NCBI GenBank assembly: GCA_947476925.1 | Contig: CANJSF010000002.1 | Coordinates: forward strand, 62,001 to 126,000 | Length of the DNA: 64,000 nt | Direction of reading: 5' to 3' | Source: Rhodospirillaceae bacterium | Lineage (GTDB): Bacteria > Pseudomonadota > Alphaproteobacteria > Rhodospirillales > Rhodospirillaceae | Shown: one piece after another, positions 39,886 to 50,071 of the stretch | Numbering within the stretch: position 1 is the first letter of the stretch | Layout: each line of letters begins with the position of its first letter | Notes under the pieces: generated by a model | What the model saw: the letters and a program-made list of their open reading frames with translations, nothing else | What the model was told of the DNA's origin: nothing | Databases searched by the model: none | Program-made: the position numbers and the translations under genes

Positions 39886-42576
39886 ATGCCCACCGGACAA
39901 GACACCTTAAAAACACGCCGCAGCATTACAGCAGCCGGCAAAAGCTACGACTATTTTAGCATTCCGGCGGCCGCAGAAAAAATCGGCGATGTGTCGAAGC
40001 TCCCCTTTTCCATGAAAGTGCTGCTCGAGAATTTGTTGCGCTACGAAGACGGCACGTCTGTCACTGTCGATCACATCAAAGCGATTGCCGCGTGGTTGAA
40101 AAACCCCAAAGCGCCCGATCAAGAAATCGCCTACCGCCCGGCACGCGTGCTGATGCAAGATTTCACCGGCGTTCCGGCGGTGGTCGATCTGGCCGCCATG
40201 CGCGATGCCATCAAATCGCTGGGCGGCAACCCACAAAAAATCAATCCGCTCTCGCCCGTTGATCTGGTCATCGATCACTCGGTGATGGTCGATCATTACG
40301 CCACGACGACGTCGCTACAGCAAAACATCGATATCGAGTTTGAACGCAACGGCGAGCGCTATCAGTTCTTGCGCTGGGGCCAAATGGGCTTCAACAATTT
40401 CCGCGTTGTGCCGCCGGGCACGGGCATCTGCCACCAAGTCAATGTTGAGTACTTGGCGCAAGTGGTGTGGACGGCAGAAGAAGGCGGCAAAACCATTGCC
40501 TACCCCGACACACTGGTTGGCACCGACAGTCACACCACCATGGTCAATGGCTTAGCTGTCCTCGGTTGGGGCGTCGGCGGTATCGAAGCCGAAGCGGCCA
40601 TGCTGGGCCAGCCCACGCCGATGCTGATCCCTGAAGTGATTGGCATGAAGCTGACGGGCAAACTCAAACCCGGCACCACCGCCACCGACTTGGTGCTGAC
40701 GGTGACGCAAATGCTGCGCAAAAAAGGCGTGGTCAATAAATTCGTTGAATTTTATGGCCCGGGCTTGAACGATCTGTCGCTCACCGACCGTGCCACGATC
40801 GCCAACATGGCGCCCGAGTACGGTGCGACGTGCGGCTTCTTCCCCATCGACAAAGAAACGGTCCGGTATTTGGATTTCACCGGTCGCGATGCGGGCCGCG
40901 TGGCATTGGTTGAAGCTTACGCCAAGGCCCAAGGCATGTGGCGCGATGAAAACACGCCCGACCCGATCTTCACCGATTCCATTTCGTTGGATCTTTCGAC
41001 GGTTGAGCCCTCGCTCGCAGGCCCCAAGCGCCCGCAAGATCGCGTGTCGCTGTCTGCCGCCAGCAAGGAGTTCGACAAAGCCCTGAAAGAAGGCTTCAGC
41101 CACCCCACGCCCGTTTCTACGGCCGTCACGGGCCTGACCGGCCCTTACGCCAAAAACCAACTCACCGACGGTGATGTGGTGCTGGCCGCCATTACCTCGT
41201 GCACCAACACATCCAATCCATCTGTGCTGTTTGCCGCAGGCCTCGTGGCGCGCAAAGCCCGCGCGTTAGGGCTGAATCGCAAGCCGTGGGTGAAAACATC
41301 ACTCGCTCCCGGCAGCCAGGTGGTCACGGATTATTTGAATGCGGCTGGTCTGCAAGCCGATCTTGATGCCTTGGGCTTCAACACAGTTGGGTACGGTTGC
41401 ACCACGTGCATTGGGAACTCCGGCCCGCTCGACGACAACATCGCCAAAGCCATCGAGGCCGGTGATTTGGTGGTTGGCGGTGTGCTTTCCGGAAATCGCA
41501 ATTTCGAAGGACGTATCAGCCCGCACATCAAAGCCAACTACCTGGCCTCGCCGCCGTTGGTTGTGGCCTATGCGCTGTTTGGCACAATCGCCAAGGACAT
41601 CACGACCGATGTGATTGGCACGTCCAAAGACGGCAAGCCGGTGTACCTGAAAGACATTTGGCCCACGCCGGCTGAAGTCGCTGAGTGCATCGAGAAATTC
41701 CTGACCAAAGCGATGTTCACCAATCGTTACTCTGATGTGTTCAAGGGCCCCGCGCCCTGGCAAGCGGTGAAGGCCGATAAGACGGAAACATATGCGTGGC
41801 CCGCCAAGTCCACTTACGTTGCCAACCCGCCGTACTTCACGGGCATGACTAAAACCGCCAAATCGCTGGTCGATATCAAAGGGGCCCGTCCGCTGGCGAT
41901 TTTGGGCGATTCGGTGACCACCGATCACATCTCACCGGCTGGTTCGATTAAGAAAGATTCACCCGCCGGCAAGTACCTCATGGAAAATGGCGTTCAACCC
42001 AAGGATTTCAATTCCTACGGCGCCCGTCGTGGCCATCATGAAGTGATGATGCGCGGCACGTTTGCCAACATCCGCATCAAAAACGAAATGGTGCCAGGCG
42101 TAGAAGGTGGCGTGACCAAGCATCAACCGACCGGCGATCAAATGCCCATTTACGATGCCGCCATGAAATACAAAGCCGAAGGAACTCCGCTTGTTGTGGT
42201 CGGCGGCAAAGAATACGGCACCGGTTCGTCACGCGATTGGGCGGCCAAGGGCACCAACTTGCTGGGTGTGAAAGCTGTTCTGGTGGAGAGCTTCGAGCGC
42301 ATTCACCGTTCTAACTTGGTCGGCATGGGCGTGCTGCCTTTGCAGTTTAAAGATGGCGCCACCCGCAAGTCACTCAATCTCGATGGCACCGAGACTTTTG
42401 ATATCGCCGGTCTTAATACGTTAAAACCACTGGGCGATGTGACGGTGGTCATCCACCGCGCTAACGGCAAAACCGAGAACGTCACCGTTCAGTGCCGCAT
42501 CGATAACTCAGGCGAAATGGATTACTATCGCAGCGGCGGCGTGTTGCATTACGTGCTGCGCAACTTGGCGGCATAA
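39886..42576 (+). CDS. acnA: Aconitate hydratase A
   Basis: 896 residues. It isomerises citrate and isocitrate in the TCA cycle using a 4Fe-4S cluster. The cluster ligands are Cys439 ([11 protein letters not shown]), Cys505 and Cys508 ([12 protein letters not shown]). The C-terminal swivel domain has [28 protein letters not shown] and [17 protein letters not shown]. Length and order match AcnA/IRP1-type aconitases. An intrinsic terminator follows at 42606. Confidence 0.97.
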   Translation: MPTGQDTLKTRRSITAAGKSYDYFSIPAAAEKIGDVSKLPFSMKVLLENLLRYEDGTSVTVDHIKAIAAWLKNPKAPDQEIAYRPARVLMQDFTGVPAVVDLAAMRDAIKSLGGNPQKINPLSPVDLVIDHSVMVDHYATTTSLQQNIDIEFERNGERYQFLRWGQMGFNNFRVVPPGTGICHQVNVEYLAQVVWTAEEGGKTIAYPDTLVGTDSHTTMVNGLAVLGWGVGGIEAEAAMLGQPTPMLIPEVIGMKLTGKLKPGTTATDLVLTVTQMLRKKGVVNKFVEFYGPGLNDLSLTDRATIANMAPEYGATCGFFPIDKETVRYLDFTGRDAGRVALVEAYAKAQGMWRDENTPDPIFTDSISLDLSTVEPSLAGPKRPQDRVSLSAASKEFDKALKEGFSHPTPVSTAVTGLTGPYAKNQLTDGDVVLAAITSCTNTSNPSVLFAAGLVARKARALGLNRKPWVKTSLAPGSQVVTDYLNAAGLQADLDALGFNTVGYGCTTCIGNSGPLDDNIAKAIEAGDLVVGGVLSGNRNFEGRISPHIKANYLASPPLVVAYALFGTIAKDITTDVIGTSKDGKPVYLKDIWPTPAEVAECIEKFLTKAMFTNRYSDVFKGPAPWQAVKADKTETYAWPAKSTYVANPPYFTGMTKTAKSLVDIKGARPLAILGDSVTTDHISPAGSIKKDSPAGKYLMENGVQPKDFNSYGARRGHHEVMMRGTFANIRIKNEMVPGVEGGVTKHQPTGDQMPIYDAAMKYKAEGTPLVVVGGKEYGTGSSRDWAAKGTNLLGVKAVLVESFERIHRSNLVGMGVLPLQFKDGATRKSLNLDGTETFDIAGLNTLKPLGDVTVVIHRANGKTENVTVQCRIDNSGEMDYYRSGGVLHYVLRNLAA

Positions 42577-42605
42577 CCAACTCGCAATCGTCTTACCAAA
42601 TCAAA

Positions 42606-42638
42606 CCCCGCGCCTTATGATGGTGCGGGGTTTTTCTT
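42606..42638 (+). terminator. Intrinsic terminator after acnA
   Basis: Stem CCCCGCGCC (42606-42614) pairs with GGTGCGGGG (42622-42630) with one mismatch, seven-base loop, then TTTTTCTTT. It lies 30 bp after the acnA stop and just before the serine hydrolase ribosome site. Confidence 0.88.
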
Positions 42639-42654
42639 TGTGAGGAGCGCGGTC

Positions 42655-43914
42655 ATGCATCTTCAACGGCGCGACGTGTTGACCACCGCTGCCGCTGCGG
42701 CCTTGTCACTCACAGGCAACCAATCATTTGCCCGCGCCCTTCCCACAGCATCGCCGAAATCCCAAGGCTTCGACGCCGAGCGCCTCAAGCGCATTCCCAT
42801 GGCATTGCAGCGGCGCGTCGATGCCGGTGAAGCGCCAGGATTTCTGGCCGCTGTTATGCGCGACGGTAAGCTTGTGCAATTCGATGCTGTGGGCTATCGC
42901 AACATCGCATCGAGAACGCCGATGTCGCGCGACACCATCTTTCGCATCATGTCGATGACCAAGCCGATCGTGTCGGTCGCCGCTATGATGCTGGTGGAAG
43001 AAAACAAGCTGCGGCTCACCGACCCCGTGGCGCGCTACCTCCCGGCCTTTGCCAAACAGCAAGTCTATGTCAGTGGCGAGGGCGAGAGCATGGTGACCGC
43101 GCCCGCCAGACGACAAGTGCAGGTGCGCAACCTGCTCAGCAACACATCGGGCTATACCTATGGTGTGTTCGGCAACACGCCTCTCGATAAATTGCATTTG
43201 CAACGCAAACTTTTCCCGGGGACCTTCAAATCACTGGGCGCATTTTGCGATGCGGCGGCAACCATGCCGTTGATGTTCGAGCCGGGGACCAAATTTAATT
43301 ATGGTATCTCCACCGACATTCTCGGTCATTTGGTCGAGCTCGCCTCGGGCCAATCGCTTCCCGATTTTGTGCAACTGCGCATTTTGGGCCCGCTCAACAT
43401 GAATGACACCGCGTTCTTTGTGCGGCCCGAAAAAGCCGCGCGCTTGGCCACACTCTACGCGAAAAAGCCTGAAGGTTTGGTGGTCACTGATGATCCGGCG
43501 ACCAGCGAATTTCTCAAACCACCCGCTGCACCCTCGGGCGGTGGTGGCTTGACGTCCACAGCCGATGATTATTTGCGCTTTGCGACGATGCTGTTGAACG
43601 AAGGCGAGCTCGATGGTGTGCGCCTGTTGGGGCCCGAGACCGTGCGCTTGATGCGCGCCAACCATTTAACACCAGCGGCGACCGAGGCGCGCGCCGCCGG
43701 GTTTGGGTTGGGCTTTGGCGTTGATATCGATACGGGCAGTCGCGGTTATTACGGGGGGCCGGGCACGTTTCATTGGTCGGGCGCCAATCGCACGCATTTT
43801 TGGGTCGATCCCACGACCAAAATCGTCGGCCTGTCGATGACGCAAGTAGAGCCGTTCGACAATTATTTTGAAGAAGACATGCGCGCGCTCACCTATCAGG
43901 CATTTATGGGCTAA
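42655..43914 (+). CDS. Tat-exported serine hydrolase (beta-lactamase class C/esterase family)
   Basis: 419 residues from the ATG at 42655, with GAGGAG seven bases upstream. The N-terminus QRRDVLTTAAAAALSLTG is a twin-arginine signal. The nucleophile is Ser100 in SMTKP (SxxK, Lys103); a Tyr in FNYGISTDILGHLVE is the likely second motif, and GTFHWSGANRTHFW is the HxG-like motif. The family includes EstB-type esterases, DD-peptidases and AmpC relatives; an esterase is more likely than a true beta-lactamase. Six bases before the double hydrolase gene, so probably one operon. Confidence 0.85.
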   Translation: MHLQRRDVLTTAAAAALSLTGNQSFARALPTASPKSQGFDAERLKRIPMALQRRVDAGEAPGFLAAVMRDGKLVQFDAVGYRNIASRTPMSRDTIFRIMSMTKPIVSVAAMMLVEENKLRLTDPVARYLPAFAKQQVYVSGEGESMVTAPARRQVQVRNLLSNTSGYTYGVFGNTPLDKLHLQRKLFPGTFKSLGAFCDAAATMPLMFEPGTKFNYGISTDILGHLVELASGQSLPDFVQLRILGPLNMNDTAFFVRPEKAARLATLYAKKPEGLVVTDDPATSEFLKPPAAPSGGGGLTSTADDYLRFATMLLNEGELDGVRLLGPETVRLMRANHLTPAATEARAAGFGLGFGVDIDTGSRGYYGGPGTFHWSGANRTHFWVDPTTKIVGLSMTQVEPFDNYFEEDMRALTYQAFMG

Positions 43915-43920
43915 GCGCTC

Positions 43921-45654
43921 ATGACCGACGCCGCCATCCCAGGGCTTACGCGCCACTTCTGCACCATTGGTCAACGCCAAGTGCATTATCGCCGCATGGG
44001 CAGCGGGCCGCCCCTCATCGCCATCCATCGCTTGCCGCGCTCATCCAAGCACATGATCTCATTCATGCAGTCGGCGTCCGAGAAATTCACCGTCATTGCG
44101 CCTGATGTGGCGGGCTATGGTAACTCGTGGCCCTTACCCCAGCCGATTGTGGCGCAGGTCAATTACATCCCGCCCTTTCGCGACTACGTCGATGATATCG
44201 ACAATCTTGTGAAGGAACTTGGCCTCAATCGTGTTGCGCTTTACGGCGAAGGCGAGGGTGCTGCGGTCGCGTTCCAACTGGCGCTGCGTGACCCCAAACG
44301 ATATGTCTGCGCGGCTCTCGACGGTTTGATGATGTTTACCGACGTCGAAACTGCCGTGGCGCGGCGCTCGATCCCAATTTTCGAACCTAAGTGGGATGGG
44401 AGTCATTTTGCATGGCTGTGGGCATTCCTGCGCGAAGAAAACTGCTTCTCGCCATGGTGGATCAAAAAACTCGATGCGCGCATCGACAAAGCCATGCCCG
44501 CGCCTGACGAACTGCACGACCGGCTGATTCAGTTTTTATCTGCGGCGGGTCATGGGCACGGGTATCACTTAGGGATTGTTTCGGCGCTCGAATTTAAGCC
44601 CACGGCGCACATGCCCAATATCAATGTGCCGATGTTGTTTACGGGCTCGCCGACATATCACAAGTACGTCGCCCTTGCGCGCGCATCCTCTCCCTCAAAG
44701 ACATGCACCTTCAAGCCGGCCGCCAACCTGCTTGAGGCGCGCACGTCTGCGGTCGACTTTCTTGCCACGCACATCGGTCGCGCCGATGCGCCGCCATCGG
44801 CCCCGCCGGCCAAACCCGTGTCGGGCGCATTGTGGGAAGACTTTGTGCCTGTTGCCGGTGGCCAGTTGCATGTGCAAATTAACGATGATGTCTCAAGTGT
44901 TCCGGTGCTGATACAGCACGATGCGGCATCATCGGTGGGCACGGTCGAGCCCATCACATCATCATTCATCGGTCGGCGGACCGTTCTCGCGTTTGATCTG
45001 CCCGGCTCGGGCGAGTCCGACAACACCATCGGCTATGACAACATTGATGTTGCCACTTACGCTCAAGTCTTGAATGGCGTTCTTGAAACCGTCGGCCTCG
45101 AGAAGGTGGATTTCTATGGCATGTGGGGCGGTGGCTTTGTGGGCCTTGAGATGGCGCTGATGCAACCCACGCGTATTCGCAGGCTTGCCATGTCCAATGT
45201 GTTCGAACACACGGGCGAAGAGCAACGCCTGATCCAAGAGAATTACACACCCGAGATTATGCCCCTGTGGCATGGCGGGCACCTCATGCAGTGCTGGCAG
45301 CAAATGCGCGACCAGGGCATTTACTATCCGTGGTTTGACCGCACGGCGAAGGGCGTGATTCAGCGCGAGCCGTTTTTAGACACGGCCATGGTCCACGAGC
45401 GCGTGTGCTCGATGCTCAAGGCGGGGAATATGTACCGCACGGCCTATCAGTCGCATTTCCGTTACCCCACTTACGACAAGCTAAAGACCTCGCCGGTCCC
45501 CACCCTGATCGCCACCACCAAATGGGACCCGAATAACGCACATACCCAAGCCGCCGCCAAAGCAGCACCCAATGCAAAGTTTCAGTATTTAAACGAAGAC
45601 TTCACAAAATGGGGCGAAAGCTTCTTGCCGTTCCTCGAGGCCGTCGACCTCTAG
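43921..45654 (+). CDS. Tandem alpha/beta-hydrolase-fold protein lacking both catalytic serines
   Basis: 577 residues made of two alpha/beta-hydrolase folds (about 5-285 and 300-577). In the first, the nucleophile elbow reads GEGEG (109-113), placing Gly where Ser should be; in the second it reads GMWGG (400-404), placing Trp402 there. The usual catalytic His near each domain end is also absent (ending EDFTKWGESFLPFLE). Both domains keep fold landmarks (VIAPDVAGYGNSWP and VLAFDLPGSGESDN). It is probably a non-enzymatic binding or scaffold protein. No ribosome site; likely translated by reinitiation after the upstream serine hydrolase. Stop shared in CTAG (45651-45654). Confidence 0.8.
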   Translation: MTDAAIPGLTRHFCTIGQRQVHYRRMGSGPPLIAIHRLPRSSKHMISFMQSASEKFTVIAPDVAGYGNSWPLPQPIVAQVNYIPPFRDYVDDIDNLVKELGLNRVALYGEGEGAAVAFQLALRDPKRYVCAALDGLMMFTDVETAVARRSIPIFEPKWDGSHFAWLWAFLREENCFSPWWIKKLDARIDKAMPAPDELHDRLIQFLSAAGHGHGYHLGIVSALEFKPTAHMPNINVPMLFTGSPTYHKYVALARASSPSKTCTFKPAANLLEARTSAVDFLATHIGRADAPPSAPPAKPVSGALWEDFVPVAGGQLHVQINDDVSSVPVLIQHDAASSVGTVEPITSSFIGRRTVLAFDLPGSGESDNTIGYDNIDVATYAQVLNGVLETVGLEKVDFYGMWGGGFVGLEMALMQPTRIRRLAMSNVFEHTGEEQRLIQENYTPEIMPLWHGGHLMQCWQQMRDQGIYYPWFDRTAKGVIQREPFLDTAMVHERVCSMLKAGNMYRTAYQSHFRYPTYDKLKTSPVPTLIATTKWDPNNAHTQAAAKAAPNAKFQYLNEDFTKWGESFLPFLEAVDL

Positions 45655-46538
45655 TTCAGCGCCATCTTCTCGCGCCGCGCAAGATATAAGCAGCTGCCGA
45701 TCAACACCGCCGACCCCAGCAACATGAAGGGGTCGGGCAAATCGCCAAACCAAAAATAACCGATGACAAGCCCGTAGATGATGATCGTGTAAGAGAACGG
45801 CGTCACGGTGGACGCCGGTGCCAACTTAAGGGACGTGCTCATCAGCAACTGGCCTGTGCCGCAAAGCATCCCTTGACCCAAGAGCCAAGCGTAGCCAGCC
45901 AAATCGGGCTCGCGCCAAACGGCAGGCAAGAATGCGCCTAAAACAGCAACGGAAAACAAAGTGAAGTAGACAGTGATCATGACGGGATGCTCGCTTCGCG
46001 CCAACGCCTTGACCGACAACGTCATGATCGCAAAGCCAAGCGCGCCGCCCAATGACCACGCGGCGCCAATCGAAATCGCACCCACGCCCGGACGCAAGAT
46101 AATCAGCACACCAATAAAGCCGACAACGATTGCCGCCCAGCGATGCCAATCCACCCTCTCTTTAAGCACCAGCATCGACAGTGCCGTGACCAACAACACG
46201 CCCGAAAATCCCACTGCGCTGACATCGGCCAACGACATGGTGCGATAGGCAGTAATGTAACTCGCCATACCAGCAGCGCCCGCCGCACATCGCACCAACA
46301 TCAGCCAAGGCCGTCGCGTGATCCATCCGCCCACGGGCACTTGGCGCAACAGGGGCAGCAAAATCAGAATCGCGCCGAGGGCGCGGAAAAACAAAATTTG
46401 AATGGGCGAGTAATCGGGGGCTAAGTGCTTCGCGATGGCGTCTTGTAGGGCGTACACGCCGATCGAGATCAGCATGAGCACAATGCCCCGCATCGGACGC
46501 TGATCATCGGTAGTCGCTAAGGGGGGCGGTGTCGTCAT
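45651..46538 (-). CDS. EamA/DMT family transporter
   Basis: 295 residues with ten membrane helices in two EamA repeats, beginning GIVLMLISIGVYALQDAIAKHL. The pattern is that of the drug/metabolite transporter superfamily, which exports small metabolites or amino acids; some close relatives take up S-adenosylmethionine. Substrate unknown. A GGAGG site precedes the ATG at 46538. Its stop overlaps that of the convergent double hydrolase. Confidence 0.88.
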   Translation of the reverse strand: MTTPPPLATTDDQRPMRGIVLMLISIGVYALQDAIAKHLAPDYSPIQILFFRALGAILILLPLLRQVPVGGWITRRPWLMLVRCAAGAAGMASYITAYRTMSLADVSAVGFSGVLLVTALSMLVLKERVDWHRWAAIVVGFIGVLIILRPGVGAISIGAAWSLGGALGFAIMTLSVKALARSEHPVMITVYFTLFSVAVLGAFLPAVWREPDLAGYAWLLGQGMLCGTGQLLMSTSLKLAPASTVTPFSYTIIIYGLVIGYFWFGDLPDPFMLLGSAVLIGSCLYLARREKMALN

Positions 46539-46640
46539 GTTGTCGGCCTCCGCTTTCTTATGACGCGTTTGTCATTTCTCCAAGCGGTGCTCACCTTTGT
46601 GTGACTTGAGCCAGCCGTCTGACAGGGTCATCATGCCCTC

Positions 46641-47363
46641 ATGATCTCAAGGCGAACATTTGCGCAAACCTCAATAGCCGCTGGCCTGGTGTCCGCACCT
46701 GCTTGGGGCGCGGCAAGGCCCGTTCTGGTGGAATTGTTCACCTCGCAAGGGTGTTCGTCGTGCCCACCGGCCGATGAGGTGCTGGCAAAATTAAGCGCGC
46801 GGCCCGATGTGGTCGCGGTGGCGTTTCATGTGGACTATTGGGATCACTTGGGTTGGAAAGACCCGTTTGCGTCCCCTGCGTTTACACGCCGCCAGCGCGA
46901 TTATCGTGCGGCCTTCGGCAATCGATCAGTCTACACGCCGCAAATGGTGTTTAATGGCACGGTCGAGTTTCCGGGCCAAAGCCAAAGCGATGCCGCTCGT
47001 GCGGTTGATGCCGCGGCCCGCAGTGGCTTTGATCGGCCCGCACTTTCACTGCAACGGACCAATGGCGAAGTCATCATTGAAATTGGCGCGGGCTCCGCAG
47101 GTCCATCGACGGCCGTTTTTGGCGCGGTCTATGGCATGGCCAAAACAACACGCGTCAGCCGCGGCGAGAACGCCGGCCGAACGCTTGACGCCATCAACAT
47201 CGCTAAAAGTGTCGACGTGCTGGGCCGCTACGGCGGCGAGCCGATGCGAATCTCATGGCGGCCCAACGTAACAGAGGCCGCAGGCTTGGCCGTGTGGTTG
47301 CAGCCTGAAGGTTTGGGCGCGGTCAGTGCTGCCGCGCAACTGCGCTTGTCCGAAACGGTCTAA
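46641..47363 (+). CDS. DUF1223 secreted thioredoxin-fold protein
   Basis: 240 residues. The N-terminus ISRRTFAQTSIAAGLVSAPAWG is a likely Tat signal. The core LVELFTSQGCSSCPPADEVL carries a CxxC redox-type motif and AFHVDYWDHLGWKDPF is the DUF1223 hallmark. Probably periplasmic; the reaction is not known. The stop TAA overlaps the stop of htpG (CTAA, 47360-47363). Confidence 0.9.
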   Translation: MISRRTFAQTSIAAGLVSAPAWGAARPVLVELFTSQGCSSCPPADEVLAKLSARPDVVAVAFHVDYWDHLGWKDPFASPAFTRRQRDYRAAFGNRSVYTPQMVFNGTVEFPGQSQSDAARAVDAAARSGFDRPALSLQRTNGEVIIEIGAGSAGPSTAVFGAVYGMAKTTRVSRGENAGRTLDAINIAKSVDVLGRYGGEPMRISWRPNVTEAAGLAVWLQPEGLGAVSAAAQLRLSETV

Positions 47364-49276
47364 CCCAACGCTTTTTCCATCATCGCCGACAGGCGCTTGG
47401 CAAAACCTACGGGATCGCTCACCGGTTCACCTTCGACGATGCGCGCTTGGTCGAGCAGCAAGGCGGCGGCGTCATCAAAACCGCTGCCCGACAGCACCAT
47501 CAAGCGCTTGATCAGCGCATGTTTGGCGTTGATCTCCAGCACTTTACGCACCGATAAGCCCTGAGAGTCGCCGTGTTGTTTCAGCATACGCGCCATGTGC
47601 AGGCTCATGCCGCCGGTATCAGCCACCAAGCACACCGGTGACCCTTTGAGTTTGTCGGTCGTGCGAACATCGGCCACTGCTGCGCCCAAGGATTTTTTCA
47701 AACTCTCGATCAGATCCTTGATTGCTTGCTCCGAGGCCGCGCCTGGCTCGTCCTTTTTCTCGTCTGCGTCGCCGCCTTTGATTTTGCCCAAGTCATCGCC
47801 TGAACCGGCCACGGTTTTAATTGGCTTTTTGTCGTACACACCAACTGATGATGCCCAGAATTCATCGATGGGGTCGGTCAGCAAAAGCACTTCGATGCCC
47901 TTGGCCACAAAGCCTTCCAATTGCGGGCTGTTCTTCAACATCGCAGCATCATCGCCGGTAATGGTGTAGATTGCCTCTTGGCCGTCTTTCATGCGCGCAA
48001 CGTAGTCTTTCAGCGAGACCCAGCCCTCATGCAGCGAGGACCGGAATCGGGCTAAGTTCAGCAATTCGTCGCGATGCTCGAAGTCCTCATACAAGCCTTC
48101 TTTCATGACAGGGCCGAAGACATCCCAAAACTTGTTGTAGTCGTCGGCTTTCTCGGCGCGCGCCGCCAAATCTTTTAGCAAGCGCTTGACCAGGCCCCCT
48201 TGGATTTTGCGCAAAAGCGGGTTGTCTTGCAGCATCTCGCGGCTAACGTTTAGCGGCAGGTCAGCAGAATCAACCACGCCGCGCACAAAGCACAAATAGC
48301 GCGGCATTAAGCCTTCCAGTTGGTCCGAGATGAACACGCGGTTCACATAAAGCTTCACCGCGCTCTTGCGTTCAGGGTTGAACAGATCGAAGGGCTTGGT
48401 GCTGGGGATAAACAGCAACGAGGTGTATTCAATCGCGCCCTCGGCCTTGAAGTGCAGTGTGTGCCAGGGGTCATCAAAGGCGTGCCCGACATGATGGTAA
48501 AATTCTTTGTATTGCTCGGCCGTAATTTCGCTTTTGGGGCGGGTCCACAAGGCCGAGGCTGAATTCAACGTTTCAGCTTTTGGCTCTTCATCACCATCTT
48601 TTTTCTCGCCCAGGATGGGATCGAGGATCACCGGCACAGCAATGTGATCGGAATAGGTTTTCACAATGCGACGCAAACGGAACGCGTCCATAAATTCGTC
48701 GGCACTGTCTTTCATGTGCAGCACAATTTTTGCACCGCGCGCCACGTTATCGTGCTCGGCAACCGTAAACGCGCCCTTGCCGTCGCTGCTCCAGCGATGG
48801 CCGATCGTTTCTCCTGCTTTACGGCTATAAACGTCGACTTTGTCGGCCACCATGAACGAGGAATAAAAGCCCACGCCAAATTGGCCGATCAGCGAGACGT
48901 CTTTGGATTTGTCACCGCTCAGCGATTTTAAAAACTCGCCTGTCCCTGACTTTGCAATGGTTCCCAGGTTGGAAATCAGCTCGTCGCGGTTCATGCCAAT
49001 GCCGTTGTCGCTGATTGTCAGCGTCTTGGCCGCCCTGTCGATATTCAGGTGAATTTCGTATGTGGCGCCGCCGTCATCGAGCAGCTTTGGCTCGCCAATT
49101 GCGGCATAGCGCAGTTTGTCGCAGGCATCTGACGAGTTTGAAATCAACTCGCGCAGGAAAATTTCGGTATTCGAGTAGAGCGAGTGCACCACCAAATCCA
49201 GCAGCTTGGCCACTTCGGCCTGGAACTGCATATTTTCCTCGGGTTGCGGTTTGGCTTTGGTCGTTGTTTCGGTCAT
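47360..49276 (-). CDS. htpG: Molecular chaperone HtpG (Hsp90)
   Basis: 638 residues from the ATG at 49276, chosen because GAGAG lies about eight bases upstream; an ATG three codons earlier is too close to it. GHKL ATPase motifs: LRELISNSSDACDKLR, ISDNGIGMNRDEL, GQFGVGFYSSFMVADKV. Middle-domain motifs such as LNVSREMLQDNPLLRKI are intact, and the C-terminal dimer domain is present. A sigma-32-type promoter lies upstream at 49318-49345, so heat induction is likely. Confidence 0.96.
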   Translation of the reverse strand: MTETTTKAKPQPEENMQFQAEVAKLLDLVVHSLYSNTEIFLRELISNSSDACDKLRYAAIGEPKLLDDGGATYEIHLNIDRAAKTLTISDNGIGMNRDELISNLGTIAKSGTGEFLKSLSGDKSKDVSLIGQFGVGFYSSFMVADKVDVYSRKAGETIGHRWSSDGKGAFTVAEHDNVARGAKIVLHMKDSADEFMDAFRLRRIVKTYSDHIAVPVILDPILGEKKDGDEEPKAETLNSASALWTRPKSEITAEQYKEFYHHVGHAFDDPWHTLHFKAEGAIEYTSLLFIPSTKPFDLFNPERKSAVKLYVNRVFISDQLEGLMPRYLCFVRGVVDSADLPLNVSREMLQDNPLLRKIQGGLVKRLLKDLAARAEKADDYNKFWDVFGPVMKEGLYEDFEHRDELLNLARFRSSLHEGWVSLKDYVARMKDGQEAIYTITGDDAAMLKNSPQLEGFVAKGIEVLLLTDPIDEFWASSVGVYDKKPIKTVAGSGDDLGKIKGGDADEKKDEPGAASEQAIKDLIESLKKSLGAAVADVRTTDKLKGSPVCLVADTGGMSLHMARMLKQHGDSQGLSVRKVLEINAKHALIKRLMVLSGSGFDDAAALLLDQARIVEGEPVSDPVGFAKRLSAMMEKALG

Positions 49277-49599
49277 ATGGCCCATCTCTCAGTCGGGATA
49301 TTTAAGCTTGCGCGGTCATATGTGGCGGTGGGGACAAAAATCAAGGGTTTTGGCCCGGGATTCGGCCTTTTTCTGTCTAAAAATTCATCCGCCTATTTGA
49401 CGGGAATCAATTGCCATGGGCCATATCGGGGACCATGATTTGTGCATGGTTCAACGTGTGACGAGCACATAGAGCCAGGCGCTGGCGAAAAGCTGTTGGC
49501 GCCCGGTCTCACGGCTCCAACGGCAGTGATACGCCGGCTCCTTGTGACGGGCCGACCGGACTAACCCGGCCGGCCGTAGAAGCAGAAGGGAGCGTGTCT
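49277..49599. other. Intergenic region between htpG and hpf with structured hpf leader
   Basis: 323 bp without a gene. The left part holds the htpG promoter. The right part has successive inverted repeats in the plus direction: TGTGC 49441-49445 with GCACA 49465-49469; GAGCC 49472-49476 with GGCTC 49513-49517, enclosing GGCGC/GCGCC; and a GC-rich palindrome near 49549-49575. This may be a folded 5' leader or small RNA before hpf; no known riboswitch consensus is visible. Confidence 0.5.
49318..49345 (-). promoter_or_regulatory. Sigma-32 (RpoH)-like promoter of htpG
   Basis: On the minus strand: CTTGAT (49345-49340), a 14-bp spacer, then CCACATAT (49325-49318). This matches the heat-shock consensus CTTGAA-N14-CCCCATNT at 5/6 and 7/8 positions. 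Transcription would start near 49311, giving a leader of about 35 bases. HtpG is a known heat-shock gene, which supports the call. Confidence 0.75.
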
Positions 49600-49974
49600 A
49601 TGCAAAAACAGGTTCAGATTTCGTTTCATGGCCTCGACCATTCCGACGCTATGGAAAGCAATATTCGCGAACGTGTCGCCAAACTCGACAAAATGTTTGA
49701 CCGTATCACCTCGTGTCGCGTGGTCGTCGAGGCTGAACACCACAGCCACTCACACCTGAACCCCACACACAAACCCTATCTTGTTTCCGTAAAACTCCAT
49801 GTTCCCGGCGACGAACTGGTCGTGAAGAACGACAAGAAAAATATCAACGACCATGACGACGTGAATACCGCAGTGCGCGACGTTTTCTCGGTGATGGAAC
49901 GCCGTCTGAAAGATTATGTGCGACGCCGATGGCACGATGCGCGCCACGCCAGAGTAGTTGAAGAAATAAGTTAG
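49600..49974 (+). CDS. hpf: Ribosome hibernation promoting factor / RaiA family
   Basis: 124 residues from the ATG at 49600, with AAGGGAG upstream; a GTG two codons earlier is possible. The S30AE domain is seen in QISFHGLDHSDAMESNIRERVAKLDKMF (in parts) and HLNPTHKPYLVSVKLHVPG. It lacks the long C-terminal dimerisation domain, so it is the short form. It binds the 30S decoding region to inactivate ribosomes in stress or stationary phase. A strong terminator follows. Confidence 0.88.
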   Translation: MQKQVQISFHGLDHSDAMESNIRERVAKLDKMFDRITSCRVVVEAEHHSHSHLNPTHKPYLVSVKLHVPGDELVVKNDKKNINDHDDVNTAVRDVFSVMERRLKDYVRRRWHDARHARVVEEIS

Positions 49975-50017
49975 GCGCGCTCCTCACTCTCTCGCCTTTG
50001 CAATTGAAACACGATAC

Positions 50018-50062
50018 CTCTCGACTTCCTCTACCCGAGGAAGTCGAGAGTTTATTTTTTTT
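50018..50062 (+). terminator. Strong intrinsic terminator after hpf
   Basis: Perfect 14-bp stem (50018-50031 with 50037-50050), loop TACCC, and a tail of eleven T in twelve bases (50051-50062). It ends nine bases before the GTG start of the helicase gene at 50072. Confidence 0.95.
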
Positions 50063-50071
50063 GCCGGCACC

